Assembly: GCF_003012055.1 (NCBI RefSeq)
Contig: NZ_JYGE01000002.1
Location: 62,001 to 126,000, forward strand
Origin: Peptostreptococcus russellii
Lineage (GTDB): Bacteria; Bacillota; Clostridia; Peptostreptococcales; Peptostreptococcaceae
Reading direction: 5' to 3'
DNA length: 64,000 nt
Made by a program: the position numbers and the translations under genes. Positions 19,390-27,188 of the stretch are shown piece by piece (position 1 is the first letter of the stretch; every line of letters begins with the position of its first letter). Under the pieces are notes generated by a model. It was not told the origin of the DNA and did no database searches. It saw only the letters and a list, made by a program, of their open reading frames with translations.

Positions 19390-19455
19390 TAATAAGCTGA
19401 CTAAATAGTATATCAATATAGAAAATAGAAAATACTAAATATAGTATCTAAATAG

Positions 19456-19505
19456 AAAAATACACGAAAAAAAATCAGTATGTTGATTTTTATCGTGTAT
19501 TTTTT
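19456..19505 (+). terminator. Terminator after the L,D-transpeptidase gene
   Basis: Long hairpin: AAAAATACACGA pairs with TCGTGTATTTTT, and inside AAAATCA pairs with TGATTTT around a 4-6 nt loop. A T-rich tail follows. Confidence 0.85.
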
Positions 19506-19641
19506 GTTTTATAGGGTATAATATATTATGTTGGTTTTTTTATTTATAATCAGTAAATATGAATTTTGATAGAATTATTTAAAAAAATATTTTATAATTT
19601 TATAAAAGGATACATAAAGGGATACAAAGGAGATAGAGTGA

Positions 19642-21756
19642 ATGGGAGAGACTAGATATATAGAATTAAACAATGAAGTAATTGTAAGAGATAGACACGG
19701 AAAGTATCAGCTGAGCAAGGATAAGGAAGCCTTAGATGCTTATTTATCTGATTCTATTGATAAAAGAATGAAAAAATTTAGTTCTGAAGATGAAAAAATA
19801 CAATATCTGATTGATAATAAATATTATGAAAAAGAAATTATTGAAATGTATTCAAAAGAGTTTATCTTTGAATTATATAAGTATATAAATTCTTTTGGAT
19901 TTGAGTTTCAATCATATATGAGCGCAAGCAAGTTTTATGAAAATTATGCACTTAAAACAGATGATGGAAAGTATATACTTGAAAACTATGAAGATAAGAT
20001 TTTGATTTGTTCGCTAGCAATTGCTGCTGGGGATGAAGATACAGCAAAGAAGGTAGCTGAAAAACTTATAAGACAAGAGTTTCAGCCAGCTACACCAACT
20101 TTTTTAAATCTTGGAAGAGAGAGAGCGGGTCAATTAGTAAGCTGCTTTTTATTGACTGTAGAGGATAGTTGCGAAGGAATTAGCTATGCAGTATCATCTG
20201 CAAATCATCTATCTAAAATAGGTGGAGGAGTTGCTTTAAATCTTACAAGACTAAGGGCTAGAGGAGAGTCAATAAAAGGTATAGAAGGTGCAAGTGGAGG
20301 CGTTGTAGGGGTTGCTAAGATGCTTGAACAGAGCTTTAGCTACTTCAATCAGATGGGAGCAAGACAAGGAGCTGGTGCGGTATATCTTAATATATTGCAT
20401 GCAGATTTTGAAAACCTAATGGATACTAAAAAAATAAATGCTGATGAGAGGGTTAGACTGACAACTTTATCAATAGGAGCAATTATACCAGATATATTTA
20501 TGAAGCTTGCAGAGAAAAATAAAAAGGCCTATGCCTTCTACCCTCATTCTATATATAAAAAATATGGACTGCATCTTGATGATTTAAATATGGACGAGTG
20601 GTATGATAAGTTGGCTAATGATCCAGATATAAGGAAAAAAGAAATAGATCCGAGAAAAATGCTTACTAGAATAGCAGCAACTCAGATGGAAAGTGGATAT
20701 CCTTATATTGTATTTATAGATACAGCAAATAAAAATCATACACTAAAAGATCTTGGTATGGTAAGAATGTCAAACTTATGTTGTGAGATTTTTCAATATC
20801 AAGTCCCATCTCATATAGAAAGTTATGGATCAAGCAACAGTGTTTGGGGACAAGATGTAAGCTGTAATCTAGGGTCTTTAAATATAGCCAATGTGATGGA
20901 ACATAAAGATATTGAATCATCTATCAATACTGCTATAAGATTTTTAACAGATGTAAGTGATAAAACGAATATAGAGCAAGTACCCACAGTTAAAAATGGT
21001 AATGATAAGAGTCACTCAATAGGATTAGGAGCTATGAATTTACATGGGTTTTTGATGAAAAATAATATAGTCTATGAATCAAATGAAGCTGTTGAGTTTT
21101 GTGATGTGTTTTTTGCTATGATGAGATATTTTGCCATAAAGACATCTATGAATATAGCGAAAGAAAGAGGCAAGACTTTTGAGGGATTTGAAAAATCAGA
21201 ATATGCCAAAGGGGCTGCAAGTGATGTGCTTGGTAAATACTATGTAAAAGATTTTATACCAACTAGTGAAAAAGTTAAAAAATTGTTTGAGGGAATAGAT
21301 ATACCTAGAAAAGAAGATTGGGCAATACTTTTAGATGAAGTCAAAGAAGTAGGAATTTATAATGCTTATTTAATGGCAATAGCTCCTACTCAAAGTATAA
21401 GTTATGTTCAAAATTCTACATCTTCAATAATGCCAATCACAGAACAAATAGAAGTAAGAATTTATGGGGATTCAACAACTATATATCCAATGCCTTTTCT
21501 AACAAATGAAAATATGCTATTTTATAAGAGTGCATATAATACAGATATGTTAAAGGTAATAGATGTAGTCGCTGCTGTTCAAAGTCATGTTGACCAAGGG
21601 ATTTCTACAACTTTATTTGTAACAGATGATAAGACGACAAGGGATATTGCAAGATACTATATATATGCATATAAAAAAGGATTAAAGAGTCTTTACTATA
21701 CTAGAACCAAGATGCTTAGAGAATTAAATAATGAGTGTATATCTTGCTCTGTATAG
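19642..21756 (+). CDS. nrdE: Class Ib ribonucleoside-diphosphate reductase, alpha subunit
   Basis: 704 residues; it reduces ribonucleoside diphosphates to deoxyribonucleotides together with NrdF. Catalytic residues are visible: the redox cysteines in QLVSCFLLTVEDS and VSCNLGSLNIA, the thiyl-radical cysteine with its Asn and Glu partners in SNLCCEIFQ, the conserved APTQSISYVQNSTSSIMP, and the C-terminal shuttle pair CISC. It lacks the long ATP-cone of class Ia, and with the small NrdF downstream this means class Ib. The start ATG follows GGAGATAGAGTG. nrdF is 206 bp downstream behind a long inverted repeat. The usual companions nrdI (flavodoxin) and nrdH are not found in this window. Confidence 0.95.
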   Translation: MGETRYIELNNEVIVRDRHGKYQLSKDKEALDAYLSDSIDKRMKKFSSEDEKIQYLIDNKYYEKEIIEMYSKEFIFELYKYINSFGFEFQSYMSASKFYENYALKTDDGKYILENYEDKILICSLAIAAGDEDTAKKVAEKLIRQEFQPATPTFLNLGRERAGQLVSCFLLTVEDSCEGISYAVSSANHLSKIGGGVALNLTRLRARGESIKGIEGASGGVVGVAKMLEQSFSYFNQMGARQGAGAVYLNILHADFENLMDTKKINADERVRLTTLSIGAIIPDIFMKLAEKNKKAYAFYPHSIYKKYGLHLDDLNMDEWYDKLANDPDIRKKEIDPRKMLTRIAATQMESGYPYIVFIDTANKNHTLKDLGMVRMSNLCCEIFQYQVPSHIESYGSSNSVWGQDVSCNLGSLNIANVMEHKDIESSINTAIRFLTDVSDKTNIEQVPTVKNGNDKSHSIGLGAMNLHGFLMKNNIVYESNEAVEFCDVFFAMMRYFAIKTSMNIAKERGKTFEGFEKSEYAKGAASDVLGKYYVKDFIPTSEKVKKLFEGIDIPRKEDWAILLDEVKEVGIYNAYLMAIAPTQSISYVQNSTSSIMPITEQIEVRIYGDSTTIYPMPFLTNENMLFYKSAYNTDMLKVIDVVAAVQSHVDQGISTTLFVTDDKTTRDIARYYIYAYKKGLKSLYYTRTKMLRELNNECISCSV

Positions 21757-21774
21757 AAAAGTATAAATAACAGG

Positions 21775-21816
21775 GTATTAAATACAATCTATTTTTAAAT
21801 AGATTGTATTTAATAC
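21775..21816. repeat. 20-bp perfect inverted repeat between nrdE and nrdF
   Basis: GTATTAAATACAATCTATTT (21775-21794) faces its exact complement (21797-21816) with only 2 nt between. No T-tract follows, so it is not a standard terminator. It could be an mRNA stability/processing element or a partial attenuator. Confidence 0.85.
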
Positions 21817-21962
21817 TTGAAGTGGATATATATATTTTTAGAAAAGAAAAAATAATAAAAGGTTGGTAAAAAATGAATAAATTATTTACTATATCTTTTG
21901 GTATTTGTTAGAATATAGTAATGAAAGTTTGGATAGATGTAATTAAGTGGAGGCAGAAGAGT

Positions 21963-22985
21963 ATGAAGGAAAAGTATAAGAAAATAGATAAAGAAAAAGA
22001 TAAAATAGAAAAAGTACATAAGGCAGTTAATTGGGATACTGAAGATGATGATTTTACTCAGGCATTTTGGGATCAAAATGTAAAACAGTTTTGGTTACCA
22101 GAAGAAGTTCCAGTATCTAAGGATATTCCTAGTTGGAATGAGTTATCGGAAAAAGAAAGAGTACTCTATAAGAGAGTTTTGGCGGGACTTACTCTTTTGG
22201 ATACCAAACAGGGAAATGACGGAATACCTTCTATGATGGAATTAACAGATAATTTCCAGAGAAAAGCAGTACTTTCTTTTATGGGAACAATGGAAGAAAT
22301 ACATGCAAAGAGCTATTCAAATATATTTACAACCCTTCTATCTAAAAGAGAAATAAATGATCTATTTGACTGGATAGAAGAAGAGCCTCTTTTACAGAAT
22401 AAGGCAAAAATAGTATTAAGACAATATAAAAATACAGATGATGAAAAGAGTTTGTATTTATCAATGGCTACAAGTGTATTTTTAGAAAGCTTCTTGTTTT
22501 ATAGTGGATTTTTCTATCCATTATTCTTGGCAGGACAGGGAAAGATGATATCTAGTGGGGAAATAATATCTCTTATACTAAGAGATGAATCTCTACATGG
22601 AAAATATATCGGTCTTCTTGCTCAAGAAAAGTTTAATGCATTTAAATATGATGATAAAAATGAGTTAAAAGATAAGGTATATGATCTTTTGAAAGAACTT
22701 ATGGAAAATGAAGAAAAATATACTAGGATGCTTTATGAAGGAAGTGGACTAGAAGAACAAGTAATAAATTTTTTGAAGTATAATGCAAATTCAGCACTTA
22801 CAAACCTTGGATTTGAAGAGTTTTATAAGGTAGAGCCTGTAAATGCCATTGTTTTAAATGGACTGAGCACAGAAACAAAGACACATGACTTTTTCTCAAC
22901 TAAAGGTAATGGATATCAAAAGGGGATATATGAAGACTTGGAAGATGAAGATTTCTTTTTCCCAGAGAACAATTTTTTGAACTAA
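21963..22985 (+). CDS. nrdF: Class Ib ribonucleoside-diphosphate reductase, beta subunit
   Basis: 340-residue ferritin-like subunit that holds a dinuclear metal centre and tyrosyl radical. Metal ligands and radical tyrosine can be placed: Asp80 (LLDTKQGND), Glu111 and His114 with Tyr118 (MEEIHAKSYS), and the later ESFLFYSGF and LRDESLHGKY glutamates/histidine. An in-frame ATG at 21921 would add 14 residues, but GTGGAGG at 21947-21953 fits the ATG at 21963. The protein ends EDFFFPENNFLN, an acidic/aromatic tail of the kind that docks in NrdE. Assembly of the radical normally needs NrdI, which must be elsewhere in the genome. Confidence 0.95.
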   Translation: MKEKYKKIDKEKDKIEKVHKAVNWDTEDDDFTQAFWDQNVKQFWLPEEVPVSKDIPSWNELSEKERVLYKRVLAGLTLLDTKQGNDGIPSMMELTDNFQRKAVLSFMGTMEEIHAKSYSNIFTTLLSKREINDLFDWIEEEPLLQNKAKIVLRQYKNTDDEKSLYLSMATSVFLESFLFYSGFFYPLFLAGQGKMISSGEIISLILRDESLHGKYIGLLAQEKFNAFKYDDKNELKDKVYDLLKELMENEEKYTRMLYEGSGLEEQVINFLKYNANSALTNLGFEEFYKVEPVNAIVLNGLSTETKTHDFFSTKGNGYQKGIYEDLEDEDFFFPENNFLN

Positions 22986-23154
22986 GAATATTTGAAAAAA
23001 TTTAATTGCAAATAATATAAAACTTATATTATTTTATATAAGCTATAAATAATTTGAATGCTTTTAGATATTAAATACAAAAAGAGATATAAGGTAAAAA
23101 TTTCAAGGTGATTTATATAATTTTTGTATGCAGATGTAATATTTTAAAGCAAAT

Positions 23155-23203
23155 AAAAACACAGTAAAAGGGATGGTCAAGCCATCCCTTTTACTGTGTT
23201 TTT
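23155..23203. terminator. Bidirectional terminator overlapping a stop codon
   Basis: A 22-bp near-perfect stem (AAAAACACAGTAAAAGGGATGG with its complement) has a 5-nt loop and A/T ends. It separates nrdF from the convergent transporter gene, whose minus-strand stop codon (23191-23193) lies inside the stem. Confidence 0.9.
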
Positions 23204-23709
23204 ATTTTTGAAAAAGCCTTACTATCATTGGCAAACTTTACTACAATTCCTATAAAAACTCCTGTTACAATGGATGCACCAAGCATAAAAGGAAGATAGC
23301 TAATCATAGATAAGTTCTCTATTATCATAGCTGCCATCAAGAGCTGCCCTATATTATGCATAATAGCACCACACAAACTAACTCCAATAATTGAAAAACC
23401 TTTTATCTTACTAGCTAAATACATTCCAGCTAGGCTGAGATAACCTCCAGCAATACTAAATAAGAGGTATGAAACTGGTCCAGCAAATATAGAGGAAAGA
23501 ATAATTCTTACCGATAATATAGTAAAAGTATCTTTAAATCCAAAATTCAAAAGACATATAAGGGTAATAATATTACTAAGTCCAAGCTTTGCTCCTGGAA
23601 ACAGTGCAACCAAAGGATTTGGAATAAAAGTTTCAAGTATATATAGTGCCAAGCTATAGGCAACCATTAAACTTAGCAGTATTAATTTCTGTGTATTATT
23701 TTTTTTCAT
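23191..23709 (-). CDS. Gx-type transporter / heptaprenyl diphosphate synthase component I family membrane protein
   Basis: 172 residues, nearly all hydrophobic, with about five to six membrane helices. Family motifs are ETFIPNPLVALFPGAKLGLSN near the start, FAGPVSYLLFSIAGG, and the later GAIMHNIGQLLMA. This is the PF07456 family, annotated either as heptaprenyl diphosphate synthase component I or as an ECF-like Gx transporter; the transporter-like topology makes the second more plausible. Relatives often sit beside an FMN-binding NusG-like protein gene, which is absent here. It is transcribed alone on the minus strand, with GAAAGGA before the ATG. Confidence 0.8.
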   Translation of the reverse strand: MKKNNTQKLILLSLMVAYSLALYILETFIPNPLVALFPGAKLGLSNIITLICLLNFGFKDTFTILSVRIILSSIFAGPVSYLLFSIAGGYLSLAGMYLASKIKGFSIIGVSLCGAIMHNIGQLLMAAMIIENLSMISYLPFMLGASIVTGVFIGIVVKFANDSKAFSKIKTQ

Positions 23710-23964
23710 AAGATAGAAAAATTCCTTTCTATTAAACTTTATAGATAAACAATCTCAATTATTATAATAATATTAAATATGAAATATAGCAAGAATTTTA
23801 TTTTAAAAACAGAACATCTATATAGGGGAAAATATAAAATAAATTATAAATTTTTAGATTACATGAAATTTACATAGAAATGCTATAATAGTCTATATAT
23901 TGATATTGTAAGTATTGCGGTGTTATAAATATAGTAAAAAAGTTAAAAAATTTTTGATTAAGTA

Positions 23965-23995
23965 TTGACCTTAACCTTAGGTAATACTTTAATCT
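23965..23995 (+). promoter_or_regulatory. MerR-type promoter/operator
   Basis: TTGACC (23965-23970) and TAATCT (23990-23995) are 19 bp apart, the long spacing typical of MerR-controlled promoters. The imperfect palindrome TTAACC-TTA-GGTAA fills the spacer. It lies 20 bp ahead of the MerR-family gene and suggests autoregulation. Confidence 0.65.
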
Positions 23996-24014
23996 AGTAG
24001 ATGGAGGTGTTGAT

Positions 24015-24779
24015 ATGGAATATACAGTAAGTCAGTTAGCTAAAATATCTGGGGTGAGCGGCCGCACTCTAAGGTATTATGATGAAATAGATCTACTTAA
24101 GCCAAAAAGAGTAGATTTAAATGGATACCGTATTTATGGAAATTTAGAGGTAAATCTTTTACAACAAATACTTTTTTATAGGGAGTTGGATTTTTCTTTG
24201 GATGAAATAAAGAGAATATTGAATTCAAAAGAGTTTGAAATTAGAGATGCTTTAGAGAATCAACTATCAAGCCTTCAAGAAAAGAGAAATCATATTGATG
24301 ATTTAATCAAAAATGTGAGAAAGACAATAAAGTCGATGGAAGGAGAAATAAGTATGAATGATACTGAAAAGTTCGAAGCTTTTAAAAAAGAGCTAGTAGA
24401 AAAAAATGAAGAAAAATATGGCAATGAAATTAGAGATTTATATGGAGATACTCAAATAAACAAATCAAATGCAAGAGTAATGGGAATGTCTGAAAAGAAT
24501 TGGGAAAAACAAGAAAGATTATCAGATGAAATCAATGAAAAGTTAAAAAGGGCTATGGAATCAGGAGATCCTAGCTCAGAAATATCTCAAGAAGTATGTA
24601 AACTACACAGAGAGTGGCTATGTATGTTTTGGGGAAAAGAGAGCTATTCCAAAGAAGCACACAAAGCTATGGCTGATATGTATGTAAGTGATGAGAGATT
24701 CAAAAAATATTATGATAGGATAGGTGAGGGAGCTGCACAGTTTTTAAAGGAAGCATTAGAAATATATTCTAGAAAATAG
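24015..24779 (+). CDS. MerR-family regulator with TipAS effector domain
   Basis: 254 residues. The N-terminal MerR helix-turn-helix (1-70) shows SQLAKISGVSGRTLRYYDEIDLLKP, then a coiled-coil dimer helix (75-115). The C-terminal half (about 130-254) has the TipAS fold signature HREWLCMFWGKESYSKEAHKAMADMYVSDERFKKYYD. TipA-type proteins bind bulky drugs (thiopeptides in Streptomyces) in the TipAS domain and activate their own promoter. Here a 19-bp-spaced promoter with a palindrome sits right upstream. No efflux gene is adjacent, and a terminator follows, so only autoregulation is visible. Confidence 0.9.
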   Translation: MEYTVSQLAKISGVSGRTLRYYDEIDLLKPKRVDLNGYRIYGNLEVNLLQQILFYRELDFSLDEIKRILNSKEFEIRDALENQLSSLQEKRNHIDDLIKNVRKTIKSMEGEISMNDTEKFEAFKKELVEKNEEKYGNEIRDLYGDTQINKSNARVMGMSEKNWEKQERLSDEINEKLKRAMESGDPSSEISQEVCKLHREWLCMFWGKESYSKEAHKAMADMYVSDERFKKYYDRIGEGAAQFLKEALEIYSRK

Positions 24780-24865
24780 ATATTAAATATATTTCTAATC
24801 ATTTTATAGTACTTTAAGCGAAACTATTAGCTATATGGGCAAGAAATGTTTATCCTTTGATATTT

Positions 24866-24898
24866 AAAAGAGACAAGAGTTTATCTTGTCTCTTTTTT
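24866..24898 (+). terminator. Rho-independent terminator
   Basis: Perfect 13-bp stem AAAAGAGACAAGA with a 5-nt loop and a run of Ts, after the MerR-family gene. Confidence 0.9.
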
Positions 24899-24973
24899 AT
24901 TGTATATAGAGATTGGACTATCTTAAGAAAACTATGATAAAATACAATTATAATAGAAATATAGGAGGATTTT

Positions 24974-26758
24974 ATGGCTAAAAATAGAAAAGAAATAGAA
25001 AATAAATATAAATGGAACTTAGAAAAGATGTATCTTGATAGTTCTAAAATAGAAGAAGATATTAAATTTATAGAGAAATCATATGAAGATATAAAAGAAT
25101 ATAAGGGTAAGATGTCTAATTCAGCAGAAAACTTTTATAATAGTTTAAAAATTATGGAGGATTCATCAAGAAGATTGTCATATCTTTATGCTTATACTCA
25201 CATGAAGCATCATGAAGATACTAGAATAAATGAAAATCTTGCAGATGCAACTAAAAGTGAGATGATAGCATCTGAACTTGGGAAGGCTACAGCTTTTATT
25301 GTACCTGAAATTATAGGGATGGATTCATCTTTATTAGAGACTTTCTTGAAGGATGAAAGGATAGCTCCTTATAAAAAGATGATCGATGAAATACTTAGAG
25401 ATAAACCATACACTCTTAGTGAGAAAGAAGAAGAGCTAATGGCAGCAGTATCGGATCTTACTGGAGTAGCTGAAAATACATATGAAATGTTGTCTTATGC
25501 AGATATGAAATTTCCGGAAATTGAGGATGAAAAGGGTGAGAAGGTAAGACTTGATCATTTTAACTATTCTACATATATCAAAAGCAAGAATCAGAGAGTA
25601 AGAAAAGATGCTTTTGAGGCAGAATTTGGAACATACAAAAAATATTCCAATACTATGGCATCTACATTATTTGGAGCAATTAAGTCTGAAATATTTAATG
25701 CAAAGACAAGAAAGTATCCTTCAGCATTGTTTGCATCACTATATCAAGATAATATAAGTGTAGATGTTTATAACAATTTGATTGATTCAATACATGAAAA
25801 TATTCCTGCACTTGATAAGTATCTAGAGATTAAAAAGAAATATCTAGGCTTGGAAGAATTACATATGTATGACCTTTATGTTCCAATGGCAAGAGATTTT
25901 AATATGGAGATTTCATATGAAGAGGCAAAAAAAATTATTCTTGAGGCACTTAAACCTATGGGGGAAGGATATACTTCTTTAATTCAAAAGGCTTTTGATG
26001 AAAGATGGATAGATGTTTATGAAAATGAAGGTAAAAAGGGTGGTGCATACTCTTGGGGATGCTATGACTCTCATCCTTATATACTGATGAGTTATAACAA
26101 TGATTTAAACTCTATGTTTACTTTGATACATGAGTTAGGACATTCTATACACAGTTATTTATCACATAATTCTCAGCCATATATTTATTCTAGCTATAAG
26201 ATATTTGTTGCAGAAGTGGCATCTACAGTCAATGAAACACTACTTATCAAGTATCTACTAAATAATTCAAAGGATAAAACTGAACAGATATATCTTTTGA
26301 ACTATTACTTAGAGCAGTTTAGAACTACTGTATATAGACAAACATTGTTTGCAGAGTTTGAAAAGATAACACATGAAAAGGTAGAGGCAGGAAATCCTAT
26401 GACTGCAGATGATTTTACTGAAGTGTTTTATAATCTAAACAAATTATATTACGGTGGAGCTTGTAATGTTGATGAAATAAGTGGAGTAGAATGGGCTAGA
26501 ATACCTCATTTTTATTCAAACTTCTATGTTTATAAGTATGCTACAGGATTTGCAGCAGCATCTGTGCTTAGTGAAAAGATACTAAATGAAGATGGAGCAG
26601 TAGAAAAATATTTAGAGTTTCTAAAAAGTGGTGGCTCAGAATATCCTTTAGATCAGTTGAGAAGCGCTGGTGTAGATATGGAAAAGAAAGAATCCGTTGA
26701 TGGAGCTTTGAAAATATTTAATGAATTAACAGAAAAACTAGAGGAGCTAGTAAAGTAA
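24974..26758 (+). CDS. pepF: Oligoendopeptidase F (M3B zinc metallopeptidase)
   Basis: 594 residues, the normal PepF size. It is a cytosolic zinc peptidase that cuts peptides of roughly 7-17 residues. The zinc site is HELGH (His386, Glu387, His390) in FTLIHELGHSIHSYLS, with the third ligand glutamate in VAEVASTVNETL. The upstream KKGGAYSWGCYDSHPYILMS and the C-terminal FYVYKYATGFAAA are family motifs. ATAGGAGGATTTT precedes the ATG. It is a single gene bounded by a terminator upstream and a small tandem repeat downstream. Confidence 0.96.
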   Translation: MAKNRKEIENKYKWNLEKMYLDSSKIEEDIKFIEKSYEDIKEYKGKMSNSAENFYNSLKIMEDSSRRLSYLYAYTHMKHHEDTRINENLADATKSEMIASELGKATAFIVPEIIGMDSSLLETFLKDERIAPYKKMIDEILRDKPYTLSEKEEELMAAVSDLTGVAENTYEMLSYADMKFPEIEDEKGEKVRLDHFNYSTYIKSKNQRVRKDAFEAEFGTYKKYSNTMASTLFGAIKSEIFNAKTRKYPSALFASLYQDNISVDVYNNLIDSIHENIPALDKYLEIKKKYLGLEELHMYDLYVPMARDFNMEISYEEAKKIILEALKPMGEGYTSLIQKAFDERWIDVYENEGKKGGAYSWGCYDSHPYILMSYNNDLNSMFTLIHELGHSIHSYLSHNSQPYIYSSYKIFVAEVASTVNETLLIKYLLNNSKDKTEQIYLLNYYLEQFRTTVYRQTLFAEFEKITHEKVEAGNPMTADDFTEVFYNLNKLYYGGACNVDEISGVEWARIPHFYSNFYVYKYATGFAAASVLSEKILNEDGAVEKYLEFLKSGGSEYPLDQLRSAGVDMEKKESVDGALKIFNELTEKLEELVK

Positions 26759-26788
26759 ATAGAAGATAATTTTATTAGAAATATTTTT

Positions 26789-26842
26789 AAGTTTGATAGT
26801 GTAGGAAAGTTTGACAGTGTAGGAAAGTTTGATAGTGTAGAA
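26789..26842. repeat. 18-bp tandem repeat, three copies
   Basis: AAGTTTGATAGTGTAGGA occurs three times in a row (26789-26806, 26807-26824, 26825-26842) with single changes in copies two and three, just after pepF. No stem or T-run is seen, so it is not a terminator. Confidence 0.9.
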
Positions 26843-26923
26843 ATATTTAATATAAAAAAACAATAATATTTCTTCAAATACTGTTTATAAAAAATTATAT
26901 GTTTAAAGGTGAAGGTGATATAG

Positions 26924-27094
26924 ATGGAAATATTTAATTTTCAAATAATAGCAGGCGTAATGTTATTTGTAATATTAGTTTCAATACAGATTACATTGAA
27001 TAAAATACTTGTGATCCTTAGAGATATAAAAAGAGACATAAGATTGAGAAATGATGAAATATTCGATGCTAAAAATCCTAGCAAGAGATACTAA
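26924..27094 (+). CDS. Small single-pass membrane protein (56 aa)
   Basis: Not recognised. It has a hydrophobic helix (about 8-30) followed by a basic amphipathic stretch (LRDIKRDIRLRNDE) and a short polar tail. GGTGAAGGTG precedes the ATG, and base composition matches neighbouring genes, which supports it as real. It ends 50 bp before the sigma-54 activator gene on the same strand, with no terminator between, and may be co-transcribed with it. Confidence 0.6.
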   Translation: MEIFNFQIIAGVMLFVILVSIQITLNKILVILRDIKRDIRLRNDEIFDAKNPSKRY

Positions 27095-27116
27095 TTGTAT
27101 ATGCTGGAGGTGAACA

Positions 27117-27188
27117 GTGAGTAGCTATGTAGGCTATTTAGATTATGAAATTAGATGTAATAAAAAAAGAAATTCAAAAGGTTGCTGA
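27117..27188 (+). CDS. Possible 23-codon upstream ORF overlapping the activator start
   Basis: A GTG start at 27117, 3 bases after a strong GGAGGTGA (27106-27113), opens a 23-codon frame that overlaps the first 44 bases of the next gene in another frame. It ends with a Cys codon before TGA, and has another Cys inside. The main gene's own ATG (27145) has no ribosome site close to it, so initiation may be coupled to this short frame. Spacing from the ribosome site to the GTG is short. Confidence 0.3.
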   Translation: MSSYVGYLDYEIRCNKKRNSKGC

